Shown one piece after another: positions 1 to 8,790 of a stretch of DNA of 64,000 bases (its first letter is position 1; the number at the start of each line of letters is the position of its first letter). The stretch comes from Pseudomonadota bacterium (lineage in GTDB: Bacteria > Desulfobacterota > Binatia > Binatales > Binataceae). The translations under genes were made by a program, and so were the position numbers. A model generated the notes under the pieces. That model made no database searches, had not been told where the DNA came from, and worked only from the letters and a program-made list of their open reading frames with translations. The stretch lies in the NCBI GenBank assembly GCA_021325025.1, contig JAJPHZ010000025.1, forward strand, positions 1 to 64,000, read 5' to 3'.

Positions 1-66
1 GGACGGGCGACGGCGATTGGATTGGTGATGGCGGAGGGAGCCAGGAAATTCTACGGGCTGAACTGA
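1..66 (+). CDS. C-terminal end of a possible amidohydrolase (partial)
   Basis: Frame 1 is open from the window edge to TGA at 64-66 and ends in ARKFYGLN, a tail much like those of the PF04909 amidohydrolases elsewhere in this window (for example KLYGLA at 19.5 kb). Only 21 codons are visible, so the assignment rests on that tail alone. The first 23 bases repeat exactly at 221-243 inside the following SDR gene, in the same reading frame (GRATAIG). The start of this fragment may therefore be an assembly join rather than real coding sequence. Confidence 0.3.
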   Translation, partial: GRATAIGLVMAEGARKFYGLN

Positions 67-156
67 AGACCTAACCCCCGGCCCCTTCCCGAAACGGGAA
101 GGGGAGACAGAAATGGTTCCCCTTCCCTTTCAGGGAAGGGGTTAGGGGTTAGGTCT
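67..156. repeat. Foldback intergenic repeat with two internal hairpins
   Basis: A perfect 12-base inverted repeat (67-78 against 145-156) encloses two strong hairpins: 82-104 (CCCCTTCCCG stem) and 119-141 (CCCCTTCCC stem, TTTCA loop). It lies directly after the stop at 66 and just before the SDR start at 167-170, as REP/MITE-like elements often do. It may also act as a terminator or mRNA-stabilising structure. A related element with the CCTAACC box and CTCCC stems lies at 53858-53972. Confidence 0.7.
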
Positions 157-166
157 CCGAGGGCTG

Positions 167-946
167 GTGATGCGATTTGACGGTAAAGTTGGATTGGTGA
201 CGGGCGCGGCGTCCGGGATCGGACGGGCGACGGCGATTGGATTTGCGCAGCGCGGCGGTAGCGTAATCGTTGCCGATTACAGCGGCACGCGGGCGCGCGC
301 CGTGGCGCAGGAAATCACGGCCTCGGGCGGTCGGGCGGAAGCGATCAAGGCCGACGTTACGGCAGCAGCTGACCTGCAGGCCGCGGTCGATCTGGCCTGC
401 TCCAGATTTGGCCGCCTCGATTTTCTGCACAACAACGCCTATTCCTACCCCAAAGGTATCGCCGGCAGCGCGCTCGGAGAGACCGCGGACGAGACCTGGC
501 AGCATCATCTCAATGTTGGCATCACGGCCGTGATGCGCGGGACGCGCGCGGCGCTGGCGGTGATGGTCAAGCAGCGGTCAGGCGCAATCGTGAACACGGC
601 GTCGATCTCTGGCGTGCTGGCTGACTACCACAACGCTCCCTACAACGCGGTCAAGGCGGCGGTGATCAACTTCACCCGCGTGGTGGCCCTGGAGTACGCA
701 CGCGACGGGATACGCTGCAACTGCGTCTGCCCGGGCGTGACGGAAACGCCGCCGATTCGAGTGATGCTGGGGCGCCCCAACGCGCGGCAGGCGGCGGAAG
801 AGGCGATACCGATGCGGCGGCTGGGCCGGCCCGAGGAGATCGCCAACGTAGTGCTGTTCCTGGCCTCCGACCTGGCCTCATTCGTGACCGGTGCCGCCGT
901 CGTCGCCGACGGCGGCCAAACCCTGCATACGCGCAACTTCTTCTAG
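167..946 (+). CDS. SDR family NAD(P)-dependent oxidoreductase
   Basis: A classical short-chain dehydrogenase of 259 residues. The N-terminal Rossmann motif is TGAASGIG, followed by an NNA-type box (NNAYS), the catalytic serine in SISG and YNAVK as the YxxxK motif. The C-terminal FVTGAAVVADGG segment is typical of the family. The start may be GTG at 167 or the adjacent ATG at 170; ATG is at least as likely. The substrate cannot be read from sequence. It is convergent with the large exported protein downstream, with stop codons overlapping by four bases. Confidence 0.9.
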   Translation: MMRFDGKVGLVTGAASGIGRATAIGFAQRGGSVIVADYSGTRARAVAQEITASGGRAEAIKADVTAAADLQAAVDLACSRFGRLDFLHNNAYSYPKGIAGSALGETADETWQHHLNVGITAVMRGTRAALAVMVKQRSGAIVNTASISGVLADYHNAPYNAVKAAVINFTRVVALEYARDGIRCNCVCPGVTETPPIRVMLGRPNARQAAEEAIPMRRLGRPEEIANVVLFLASDLASFVTGAAVVADGGQTLHTRNFF

Positions 947-3900
947 AAATTCACCACGACATTCTGGTTGAACGTGCATGTCCCCAGTGTGAAGGAGACC
1001 GTCTTGTTCAGCTTCTTGCCATTAACGGTCGCATACACCGTGACCTGGTAGTCACCGGTCGTCAGCTGCGGTATCGCGTCTCCGCTTGCGCCCCATTCGG
1101 CGTGATACTGGAAAGAAGCGCACGGCGCCGGCTGCAGCACCGTGGTCAGGGGCGGCGTATTGAGGTTATCCACCGAGATGCTCTTGCGGTTGGAATTGAG
1201 CCGATGGAGCTGAATCTTGGTCACGGCGCCGGTGGGCAGCGGAACTCCGCTCGCCGTTACCAGCACGCGGGCACCGGTTCTCACCGCCTCGCCGCACAGC
1301 ATTCGCGTCACCGTGGTGGTCGCGGGCGTTATCGGGTCGGAACGGTAGGTAACCGACAACGTGCCGGTGCGCGTGCGCGACACAGTGGGCCCTGCCGGCC
1401 CGAACACCACGTTGAGATTGCCGTCACCCAGGGTATGCCCCGATTGCACCGGATTGGCCAATGACGGCAGGCCGGCGAGCGTGAAGTCGGCCGGATTGGA
1501 TCCGGGCGTTCCGATCGAGACGTCAGTAATCGTCAGCGGACAGATGCCCTTGTTCGAAATCGGGAACGGCGCCTTGGAGTTGCACGCCCCGACCGTCTGG
1601 ACCACCGTAGCTGGGAATCCCTGGTCCGGCGGCACGTCGATTACCACCGGCGGCGTGGACCCGGTCAGCGTTACCGTGACCACCGGGTTGGCGGGATCGT
1701 CACTGGGTATCTGCAGGTAGCAGGTCTTGTCGCCACCCGAGGTCGGCGTGAACGAGACCGTCAGCGGCAGGCTCGAATCATGACTCAGCGTAGCCGGGAA
1801 TGGGCTCCCGATGACGGTGAAGTCGGGGCACGCCGCGCTATTCGGATCGGGCGCCACTGTGATCTTGACCGCGCCCACTTTGAGATTGCACGGCCCCGTG
1901 TTACCGACCGTTATCGTCTGCTGCGCGGTGGTCCCGGCGCATACGTTGCCAAACGCGCCCGAGCCGCTGACCGTGATCTTTCCCGGCGGCGCATTGCCGG
2001 AGACGGGAATCAGCGTCGGCGAAGTCGCGTCGTTGCTGACCAGGTTGATGGTCGTCGATTCCGTCCCCGAAGTATTGTTCGCGGGCTGATAGCGAATCGG
2101 TATCGCCACTGAAGCGCCCGGCCCTACGATCGTCGGGTTGGTAAAGGTGGGCGCCAGGAAGTCGGAGTTGAGCGGCGAGAACGTCAATGCCGTCAGCTTC
2201 AGGTTGCAAGTGCCGCCGTTGGTAACCGACAGATTGAGATCCTCAAAATTCCCGGCGCACACATTGCCAAAGCTACCGCTGTCGGCCATCACCGTTCCGA
2301 TGCTCGGCTGCCCGATCGTCGCCGTATAGGTCACCTGCTGAGTGGGTTGGAACGAATCGTTGCTGTCGATCTCGAAGACCGCGCTCTCCGGATTCGTGCT
2401 CGAGGGTGAAACCGTCAACTGGATCGTCCAATCGACTTCCTCCCCGGCGGAGATCGTCACCGGGAAAGACGGCCCGCTGAGCGCGAAGTCCGTGCTGCCG
2501 GAGACGCGCTTGATGTTTGAGATAATCAGATCGGAAGTGCCCACATTGAACAACTGCAACAGAGTGGTCGGACTGGCTCCCGAACAGACGTTGCCGAAGT
2601 TCTGCGTGGTATTGATGGCGAGCAACGGGCCGGTGGCCGGGCCGAGCTCAAAACTGCTGCGGCCATAGGTACCGATGCGCAACAGCGAGGGACTGGTGCT
2701 CCAATCCAGGGCAACCGCCGTGACTCCGACCGTCGGCAGGCCGAGCCCCAGTACCTGCCAACTGGCGCCGTCATTGGTCGTTTGAAACACGCCGCCGTCC
2801 CCGCCAACGATGACGGTGCGGGGGGTGCTTGCCGTGCTGGGATCGATGGCAACCGCATGCAGCGGCAGATCGGGCAAGCCATTGACTCCGCTGCCGCTGA
2901 TGTCAGTCCAGTGGGCGCCCCGATCATTGGTCATGAAGATATGCTTGCTGGGAAACGTCCCCGCAATCCCAGGGTAGACCACAAACACGGTATCGGTGTT
3001 GATCGGGTCGATGGCCACGCCCAGCACCGCTTGAGCCATCGCCCCGGGAATCGTGACCGCAGTCCAGGTCGAGCTCATCCCCGACAGCGCATTGGTGGAG
3101 TAGGCGAGCGTTCCGTCATTCAGGCCCACCCATACCACGTTGGGATCGATCTTCGCGGTAGCGATTGCGCGCACGCTGGTGGTGAAGCTTTTGACCTCGG
3201 TATAGTTGTTGCCGTTATCGGTACTCTGATAGAGCCCGAATGTGGTTGGGTCGACACCGGCCGGATCGGAAATATTGAAGCCGGCATAAACCGTCTTATC
3301 GCAGGTCTGGTCGAAGCCGAAGGAATCTCCGCTGAGGGTGTGGTTTGCCGGAACTGCGGGTGTAACAGTCACGCTGCCACTCCAGCTTCCGCCGCCGTTG
3401 GTAGTCTGTGAATAACCGCCGTCATCGGTAGAGATGGCGTGCTGACTATCACACGGATCGACCGTCATCGGGCCGCCGTCGCCATCCTGGCCCAGCTGCC
3501 ATGTGTTGCCGACGTAGCCGGGATTACCGAACTGTGCGTTGCCGGTGTCCTGGAAGCCGCCATAGGTCCATTTTCTATTGGCATCGGAGTTGCGGCCGAT
3601 ATCGATCTGGCGCAGCAAATTGCTGGCGATAGCGCCGTTGGCAAAAGAGGTAGAACCGTTGATATTGGTAAAGTTGTCGCCGCTGGTATGCTGCGCGATG
3701 CCGCCGTCCTCTCCTACATAGAAAGTCGCGCCGGTTGCGTCATGGGGACTGAAGGTGAGTGCGTGGTGGTCCCAGTGGATCTTACCGTTTGAAATGTTGT
3801 TGAAGCTTCCTCCTCCATTAACCGACTTCCATAATTCCTGGAAGCCGATATACACCGTCTGGTCGGTGGTGGGATCGATACCGATGGTCTGGTCGTAACC

Positions 3901-4917
3901 GCATTGGCAGCCATTGCTGCCCGAGGCGTCTCCCGCGGCGTCGGCGCCCGGCAGGTTGGTCCAGGTCGAGTTGATGCCTTGCTGGGCATTGGTCGTGACC
4001 CACATCCCTTCAAAATTGCTGGCGCCCTTGGCAGGATTGCTATTGCCGACCGTCGCGTAAATCGTATGCCCACTGTTGGTGGTGGACTGGTCAAACGCGA
4101 TAAACCCGATACCGCCGGCCCGATGCAAGGTCTGAAGCGGAGATCCGTTGGTATTCGTCCACATGTTGAGGAACGTCGGGTTGACGTCGGTTATATTCGT
4201 GGAGACGTAAATTCCGGGATTGAAACCCCCGCTTCCCTGCGCCGCCACGCGCACCGTGTGAGTGGGATCTTGAGTATCGAGGTGGATATCGTAGATGTCC
4301 TTCGAAGGCAGGGAGTCGCTGAGAAGCCGGAAAGTGGCACCGGCGTCGGTGGAGCGGTAAAGTCCTTTGGTTGTGGCAACCAGCAGGGTTCCCGGCACGG
4401 GAAAAACAATGCGTCTGATGGATAAGTTTTTGGGGCTGTTGGGCAGCAGCGTCCAGGTGTCACCGGCGTCGGTGGATTTGTAAATGCCCACGGCGTTGAA
4501 GGTACAGCCCGGACAATCCCCACCGAAAGCCGGATTGTTGGTACCCACGTAGACGATCGACGGATTGCCCGGATCAAGGCCAACCGCGCCGGTGGAGAGC
4601 GTGAGCAGGCGATCGGTTTTGGGCGCCCAGGTGTCACCGGCGTCGGTCGATTTCCACAGCCCGCCGCTCCCGGTGGCGATGTAGATCGTCTGATCGGTCG
4701 TGCCGCGGGGATCGACGGCGATATCCACTACTTGACCGGAGTCCGGTCCTTCTCCCTGGAAATTCTTTTCAGCATTGATCTGCAGGGGGGCCGGTCCGAT
4801 TTGAGTCCACTGTACTCCGCTTAATCCGTTTGCGCTGGCTTTAATGAGATAAACTCCGGCACTAATCAGGACCGTGACCGCCAACATGGCTGAATAGATG
4901 CGAAGCCTGGGCTTCAT
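943..4917 (-). CDS. Large exported Asp-box (VPS10/BNR-like) propeller protein with ASH-like repeats
   Basis: About 1324 residues. An N-terminal signal or anchor helix (MLAVTVLISAGVYLI) is followed by a region up to about residue 760 with eight Asp-box motifs of the S-T-D-x-G-x-x-W kind, such as STDAGDTW and TTNDGASW. These indicate a sortilin/sialidase-type beta-propeller fold rather than a specific enzyme. Four tandem ASH or choice-of-anchor-D-like domains follow, starting near residues 775, 885, 989 and 1109. The first three begin FGNVC, and later ones carry a second Cys in GxCxL, suggesting a disulphide per domain. The start at 4917 is chosen because GGAGGAG lies seven bases upstream; the ATG at 4932 overlaps that site. 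The protein is probably extracellular or surface-bound; function unknown. Confidence 0.85.
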   Translation of the reverse strand: MKPRLRIYSAMLAVTVLISAGVYLIKASANGLSGVQWTQIGPAPLQINAEKNFQGEGPDSGQVVDIAVDPRGTTDQTIYIATGSGGLWKSTDAGDTWAPKTDRLLTLSTGAVGLDPGNPSIVYVGTNNPAFGGDCPGCTFNAVGIYKSTDAGDTWTLLPNSPKNLSIRRIVFPVPGTLLVATTKGLYRSTDAGATFRLLSDSLPSKDIYDIHLDTQDPTHTVRVAAQGSGGFNPGIYVSTNITDVNPTFLNMWTNTNGSPLQTLHRAGGIGFIAFDQSTTNSGHTIYATVGNSNPAKGASNFEGMWVTTNAQQGINSTWTNLPGADAAGDASGSNGCQCGYDQTIGIDPTTDQTVYIGFQELWKSVNGGGSFNNISNGKIHWDHHALTFSPHDATGATFYVGEDGGIAQHTSGDNFTNINGSTSFANGAIASNLLRQIDIGRNSDANRKWTYGGFQDTGNAQFGNPGYVGNTWQLGQDGDGGPMTVDPCDSQHAISTDDGGYSQTTNGGGSWSGSVTVTPAVPANHTLSGDSFGFDQTCDKTVYAGFNISDPAGVDPTTFGLYQSTDNGNNYTEVKSFTTSVRAIATAKIDPNVVWVGLNDGTLAYSTNALSGMSSTWTAVTIPGAMAQAVLGVAIDPINTDTVFVVYPGIAGTFPSKHIFMTNDRGAHWTDISGSGVNGLPDLPLHAVAIDPSTASTPRTVIVGGDGGVFQTTNDGASWQVLGLGLPTVGVTAVALDWSTSPSLLRIGTYGRSSFELGPATGPLLAINTTQNFGNVCSGASPTTLLQLFNVGTSDLIISNIKRVSGSTDFALSGPSFPVTISAGEEVDWTIQLTVSPSSTNPESAVFEIDSNDSFQPTQQVTYTATIGQPSIGTVMADSGSFGNVCAGNFEDLNLSVTNGGTCNLKLTALTFSPLNSDFLAPTFTNPTIVGPGASVAIPIRYQPANNTSGTESTTINLVSNDATSPTLIPVSGNAPPGKITVSGSGAFGNVCAGTTAQQTITVGNTGPCNLKVGAVKITVAPDPNSAACPDFTVIGSPFPATLSHDSSLPLTVSFTPTSGGDKTCYLQIPSDDPANPVVTVTLTGSTPPVVIDVPPDQGFPATVVQTVGACNSKAPFPISNKGICPLTITDVSIGTPGSNPADFTLAGLPSLANPVQSGHTLGDGNLNVVFGPAGPTVSRTRTGTLSVTYRSDPITPATTTVTRMLCGEAVRTGARVLVTASGVPLPTGAVTKIQLHRLNSNRKSISVDNLNTPPLTTVLQPAPCASFQYHAEWGASGDAIPQLTTGDYQVTVYATVNGKKLNKTVSFTLGTCTFNQNVVVNF

Positions 4918-4986
4918 GCGCCGCTCCTCCAAAGGGCTGTTCTCACAGCCGTTACCGGTTGATGAACGCGAACGATGGCAGGCCAG

Positions 4987-5322
4987 CTACTTGCTGAAAG
5001 CTTTGCTGCGCGGAGGTACAGGCGTAGCTTCCCCTAAGGGCCGTGCGCCGATATAGGGCGCAACCTTCATCTTCCGGACATGCTCGATCCCCTTGAGGTA
5101 CGCATCCGTGGGAACCTTGCCCGCCGGGTTCGAATGCTCCCGGACGTATTCCTTTTGCCGCTTGCGGAGGATTTCTTGTTCGTTGCGCAGGCCCTGCGGA
5201 GATGCCGACGCAGCGGAGGAGTCGGCTGCGGCGGCCCAGCCTGACGGCGCCAGGAGCACGGCGACAAGCAGGGTGACGGCAAGCCGTCTCTTGCCGGTCC
5301 TGCGAGCTACGACCCTGTTCAT
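4987..5322 (-). CDS. Small exported hypothetical protein
   Basis: 111 residues with a twin-Arg/Lys-rich n-region and a clear Sec-type signal peptide (LLVAVLLAPSGWAAAA). The mature part is short, charged and probably helical (RNEQEILRKRQKEYVREH), with a Pro-rich tail. I do not recognise a family. GGAGG precedes the ATG. It reads into the large propeller protein after a 69-base gap, so the two are probably cotranscribed and may act together at the cell surface. A near-consensus promoter lies upstream at 5406-5433. Confidence 0.7.
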   Translation of the reverse strand: MNRVVARRTGKRRLAVTLLVAVLLAPSGWAAAADSSAASASPQGLRNEQEILRKRQKEYVREHSNPAGKVPTDAYLKGIEHVRKMKVAPYIGARPLGEATPVPPRSKAFSK

Positions 5323-5371
5323 TTAAAAACCCTCCCGGTCAACCGAGCCTGTTTCTGTCCCTGTGAAGCCA

Positions 5372-5390
5372 CGGCAGGGCAACCCTGCCG
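5372..5390 (-). promoter_or_regulatory. Hairpin in the 5' leader of the exported-protein operon
   Basis: CGGCAGGG and CCCTGCCG form a perfect 8-bp stem with a 3-base loop (5372-5379 / 5383-5390). It falls about 10 bases after the predicted transcription start for the minus-strand operon. There is no T-run, so it is unlikely to be an intrinsic terminator; it could stabilise or regulate the leader. Confidence 0.45.
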
Positions 5391-5405
5391 TTAATTGACG
5401 AACAG

Positions 5406-5433
5406 CCTATAACCAGTGATGGCAAGATGTCAA
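5406..5433 (-). promoter_or_regulatory. Sigma-70-type promoter for the exported-protein operon
   Basis: On the minus strand, TTGACA (5428-5433) and TATAGG (5406-5411) are separated by 16 bases in an AT-rich stretch unlike the surrounding sequence. The predicted start near 5398 leaves a leader of about 75 bases to the ATG at 5322. Confidence 0.55.
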
Positions 5434-5443
5434 ACGAAAAAGC

Positions 5444-5472
5444 TTGAATAGGCTCAAACCATATATTTATAG
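5444..5472 (+). promoter_or_regulatory. Candidate divergent promoter for the deiminase-like gene
   Basis: TTGAAT (5444-5449), 17 bases, then TTATAG (5467-5472) on the plus strand, in the same AT-rich intergenic stretch. It would give a leader of about 150 bases before the ATG at 5634. This is a consensus match only. I see no gene between 5323 and 5633. Confidence 0.35.
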
Positions 5473-5633
5473 AAAGAATAAAAAGCTATGTATTCGAATT
5501 CCTTAGAGCGACAAGTAGCGGAAAAGTCTTCCAAAGGAAAAAATAAAAATAGGAATTGCTGTTCGAGAAATTAAAGCGGCGTCCGCCCTCCGCTCCCGCT
5601 GCGGTGATATGATGCCGCGCGGAGGCACAGCCG

Positions 5634-6626
5634 ATGGCCCGGACGATCGTGATGGGCGACCCGCGCTATTTTTCGGTGCGCGGGGGCGCCAATCCCCACA
5701 CCCGCAACCTCCTGGGAGTCCGCAAGAAGGTCGACCCGCAACTGGCGCGCCGGCAATGGCATACGATGGCGCGCGTGCTGCTCGAGCATGGCGCGGAGGT
5801 GTTGGTGGTGGATGCGCATCCGGAGCTGCCCGGGCTGGTCTATCCCGCCAACGCCGGATTTCTCTATCCGCTGGAAGGATGTGCGGCGGCAGCCAAGACC
5901 TTCCATCTCGCCCATCTGCTGCCGACCCGCGCCGCCGAGCGCGAGGTGTATCGTGGGTTCATTCAGGCGCTGGGATTCAGGACCGCCGCGATCGAGCATC
6001 GCTTCGAAGGCGAGGCGGATTTCTTTCCTGCCGGCCGCTACATGCTGTTTACCTACGGGCGCGTCGAGCGCCAGCGCTTCGTGCCCGCCCTGGCCTTACC
6101 GCCGTGGCGGCGCGTGTACGGATTTCGTTCCGACGCGGAAGCGCTCAACGAGCTGCGCGCGATCGTACCCGACCGCGAGATCCTGCCGCTCGAACTGGTG
6201 CTGGAGGCGCATTACCACGGCGATACAGTGCTGTGCTCATTTGGCGCGGAGCGCGAATTCCTGCTCGTCTATCTGGAGGGGCTGAGCGCCCCCTCGCGCG
6301 ATCGGCTGCGCGACGCGTTCGGCAACAAGCTGGTGGAACTGAGCCAGGCCGACGCCGCGATCTATGCCGCGAACTCCTTTCAGATCGAACACGAGGGACG
6401 GCTTTTCCTGTTCATGCCGCAGGGCGTCAGCCAGGAACTGCGGCGCGCGGTGCGCGAGCGCGGTGTGGAGGTCGTGACGGTGGACGTCAGCGAATTCCTC
6501 GCCAAGGGCGGCGGCTCGATCAAATGCATGATCCTCGACCTGGGGCCGGGAGCGGAGCAGCCGCTCAGTGACGAGGCGGCGACGTTTCGCGTCGCGCGCA
6601 GCTACCGCCGGTTGTTTGGCGGCTGA
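5634..6626 (+). CDS. Arginine deiminase / DDAH-like guanidino-group-modifying enzyme
   Basis: 330 residues with the pentein signatures of the amidinotransferase/DDAH superfamily: YPANAGF (70-76, substrate-loop Asn), FEGEADF (124-130, the GExD-like acidic motif), HYHGD (193-197, catalytic His region) and GGGSIKC ending at Cys298, the expected nucleophile. Such enzymes hydrolyse or transfer groups on guanidinium substrates such as arginine or methylarginine. The exact substrate is not clear. GGAGG precedes the ATG. The gene stands alone between two divergent promoters and the convergent ferredoxin. Confidence 0.8.
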   Translation: MARTIVMGDPRYFSVRGGANPHTRNLLGVRKKVDPQLARRQWHTMARVLLEHGAEVLVVDAHPELPGLVYPANAGFLYPLEGCAAAAKTFHLAHLLPTRAAEREVYRGFIQALGFRTAAIEHRFEGEADFFPAGRYMLFTYGRVERQRFVPALALPPWRRVYGFRSDAEALNELRAIVPDREILPLELVLEAHYHGDTVLCSFGAEREFLLVYLEGLSAPSRDRLRDAFGNKLVELSQADAAIYAANSFQIEHEGRLFLFMPQGVSQELRRAVRERGVEVVTVDVSEFLAKGGGSIKCMILDLGPGAEQPLSDEAATFRVARSYRRLFGG

Positions 6627-6633
6627 TGCGCCG

Positions 6634-6861
6634 CTACTGCTTGGGCGGTGGGAACAATTGCTGTCCGGTGGCCTCGTCGACCACGGTGATCGCTTTGACC
6701 GGGCAACTGCGTGCCGCTGACACGATGACGCGGTCGTCCGAGCCCTTGGGGTCGATTACCTCGGACTTGCCCTTGTCGTCGAATGCGAACACCTTGGGCG
6801 CGGTCTCGACACAGTCGCCGCTGCCGATACATTTGGCCTTGTTTACGCTTACCTTGACCAT
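6634..6861 (-). CDS. Small [3Fe-4S]-type ferredoxin
   Basis: 75 residues with only three cysteines, Cys11, Cys17 (CIGSGDC) and Cys53 (SCPVKAI). This is the P450-partner ferredoxin pattern, in which the second cysteine of a 4Fe-4S motif is replaced (here by serine), so a [3Fe-4S] cluster is expected. It probably passes electrons to a monooxygenase. The only P450 in the window is 42 kb away at 48991. A purine-rich ribosome site (GGAGAAG) lies upstream. The stop is 7 bases from that of the convergent deiminase-like gene. Confidence 0.85.
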   Translation of the reverse strand: MVKVSVNKAKCIGSGDCVETAPKVFAFDDKGKSEVIDPKGSDDRVIVSAARSCPVKAITVVDEATGQQLFPPPKQ

Positions 6862-6973
6862 CGGATTTCCCAGCTTCTCCTTTTCGTCCGGCCGCTGATA
6901 TCATGCGGCAGACGGCCGCGCCGGGCAATCAGCTCGGGCGCGGCAATCCTGCACCGGATGTGGAACGCGAACA

Positions 6974-7366
6974 GTGATTTTCGGCACGGGCATTGATCTG
7001 ATCGAGGTCGAGCGGGTGCGCCAGGCGCTGGAGCGACCGGCCACCGGCGCGCGCTTCCGCCAGCGGGTCTTTACGCCGGGCGAAATCGCCTACTGCGAGT
7101 CGCGCGGGCGTGCGCGCTTTCAGAGCTATGCCGCCCGCTTTGCCGCCAAGGAGGCGACCATGAAGGCGCTGGGGACCGGATGGAACCGGCATGTCGGATG
7201 GCAGGACATCGAGGTGCATCGCACGCGCGGCCGTCCGCCGACCATCAAGCTATGGGGCAAGGCGGCGGAGTTCGCGGCGCGCCGCAACGTGGTCGGCTTC
7301 CAGCTAAGCATCAGCCACAGCACGCTGCATGCAATCGCACACGTGATTGCCGAGATGGGCCGGTGA
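6974..7366 (+). CDS. acpS: Holo-[acyl-carrier-protein] synthase
   Basis: 130 residues, normal for AcpS. GTGIDLIEVERV near the N terminus holds the metal-binding Asp8, and RFAAKEATMKALG carries the second Mg-binding Glu and the CoA-contacting Lys. SISHS near the C terminus is also typical. It transfers 4'-phosphopantetheine from CoA to apo-ACP in the cytoplasm, needed for fatty acid synthesis. The start is GTG. It is divergent from the ferredoxin gene. Confidence 0.92.
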   Translation: MIFGTGIDLIEVERVRQALERPATGARFRQRVFTPGEIAYCESRGRARFQSYAARFAAKEATMKALGTGWNRHVGWQDIEVHRTRGRPPTIKLWGKAAEFAARRNVVGFQLSISHSTLHAIAHVIAEMGR

Positions 7367-7410
7367 GTGGCTGGCCTGGGCGCAAGGAAAATTGCTCGTC
7401 TGAGGCAGAG

Positions 7411-8259
7411 CTAAAACTCGGTATCCAGGCGGTTGCGAAACTGCTTCAGGTGGGTGATCGGGTCGGGCACGCCGAACCATCCGGCGTCGATGATGCGCTC
7501 TACGCCCAGTGCCGCCAACTCGCGCACGTCACCGACGCTCACGTTCCATCCGGGTAGCAGCGTGCGTTCCAGCTTGCGCGTGCGGCCCGCCTGAAGCTCG
7601 AATTGCTCCAGCCGTCCGAGCAGGGTGCGCGCTTCGTCAAGACTGGTGACAATCCCGAACCATCCGTCGCCCAGCCGCACGGCGCGCTTCAGAGATGGAT
7701 CGGTGTTGCCGCCCAGCACCAAGGGCGGATGCGGTTGCTGGACCGGTTGCGGATAGAAGCTGAAGCCTTTGGTTTTCACGGTGCGGCCCTCGAATGCCGT
7801 CACCGGCTTGCTCCAGCACTCGGTCATCAGCGCAAGATACTCGGCGGTGCGCGCGCCGCGATCCGCGAAGTTGCTGCCCATCAACTCGAATTCGTCCGAC
7901 ATCCATCCCAGCCCGACCCCGAAGATGAAGCGGCCGTTGCTCAGCGCATCCAGCGTGGCGACCGCCTTGGCGGTGGTGAACGGATTGCGCAGCGGCAGCA
8001 GGTAGACGCCGGTGGCAAGCCGCAGCCGATTGGTGACGGCGGCGGCGTAAGCGAGCAGCACGAATGGGTCGGAGAACGGATAGTTGGCCGCCAACTGATA
8101 GCGCCCGTTGGGCGAGTACGGGTAATAGGCCTTGTGATCGTCGCGCAGGGCGATGTGGTCGCCAAGCCAGACCGACTCGAAGCCCAGCTCCTCGATAGTG
8201 CGCAGCGCGGCGGCCAAATCCAGCCCGGGCAGTTGTGATATAAATGTGGCAAATTTCAT
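7411..8259 (-). CDS. LLM-class F420-dependent oxidoreductase
   Basis: 282 residues of the luciferase-like TIM-barrel fold. N-terminal LGFESVWLGDHIAL, then RLRLATGVYLLPLRNP, SNGRFIFGVGLGWMSDEFE and PLVLGG are the signature blocks of the F420-type subfamily often named TIGR03619. The substrate is unknown. It closely resembles the paralogue at 22117-22971 (shared LPLRNPF and NGRFIFG blocks). The start is divergent from the GNAT gene, only 15 bases away. Confidence 0.9.
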   Translation of the reverse strand: MKFATFISQLPGLDLAAALRTIEELGFESVWLGDHIALRDDHKAYYPYSPNGRYQLAANYPFSDPFVLLAYAAAVTNRLRLATGVYLLPLRNPFTTAKAVATLDALSNGRFIFGVGLGWMSDEFELMGSNFADRGARTAEYLALMTECWSKPVTAFEGRTVKTKGFSFYPQPVQQPHPPLVLGGNTDPSLKRAVRLGDGWFGIVTSLDEARTLLGRLEQFELQAGRTRKLERTLLPGWNVSVGDVRELAALGVERIIDAGWFGVPDPITHLKQFRNRLDTEF

Positions 8260-8274
8260 GACGATGGTTTTAGC

Positions 8275-8790
8275 ATGATCGAAGCCGGTCCGTTGATACT
8301 GCGGCCGTGGAAGTTATCCGACGCCGAGGCTTTGGTGCGCCATGCGAACAACCGCAAAATCTGGCTCAACCTCCGCGACCGGTTTCCCCATCCTTATACG
8401 CAAGCCGACGCGCGCGCATGGTGTGCTCTGCACGCCGCCGATACCAACAGCCCGCACAATTTCGCAATCGAGTTTCAGGGCGAGGCGATCGGCGCGATTG
8501 GACTTGAGTTTTTCACCGACGTGCATCGCAAAACCGCCGAGATAGGCTACTGGCTGGGCGAGCCGATGTGGGGACGCGGCTTTGCCACTGCGGCGGTCAA
8601 AGCGGTGAGCGAATATGCATTTGCCGCCTTCGATCTGTGCCGCTTGCAAGCTACCGTCTTCCAATGGAATCCCGCGTCGGCACGGGTGCTGGAGAAGGCG
8701 GGCTACACGATGGAGGGGCGTTTGCGCAGCTACATCTTCAAGGACAACCTCGTCTGCGACGCCCTGATGTACGCGCGGGTGCGCCAGTAG
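8275..8790 (+). CDS. GNAT family N-acetyltransferase (RimJ/RimL-like)
   Basis: 171 residues. L-I-L-R-P-W at the N terminus, IGYWLGEPMWGRGFAT (the acetyl-CoA binding loop) and NPASARVLEKAGYTMEGRLR match the RimJ/RimL branch, which acetylates N-terminal amino groups or small-molecule amines. The specific target cannot be assigned. It shares a 15-base intergenic spacer with the divergent LLM oxidoreductase, so both promoters would have to overlap coding sequence. Confidence 0.85.
   Translation: MIEAGPLILRPWKLSDAEALVRHANNRKIWLNLRDRFPHPYTQADARAWCALHAADTNSPHNFAIEFQGEAIGAIGLEFFTDVHRKTAEIGYWLGEPMWGRGFATAAVKAVSEYAFAAFDLCRLQATVFQWNPASARVLEKAGYTMEGRLRSYIFKDNLVCDALMYARVRQ

Noticed and set aside
5323..5420. 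A possible cyclic-di-GMP riboswitch in the 5' leader
   Set aside because: The hairpin recalls one arm of GEMM, but the second arm and the conserved core are missing.
5609..6571. A 320-codon frame overlapping the deiminase-like gene
   Set aside because: Arg/Ala/Gly-rich reading in the wrong frame. The gene at 5634 carries the catalytic motifs.
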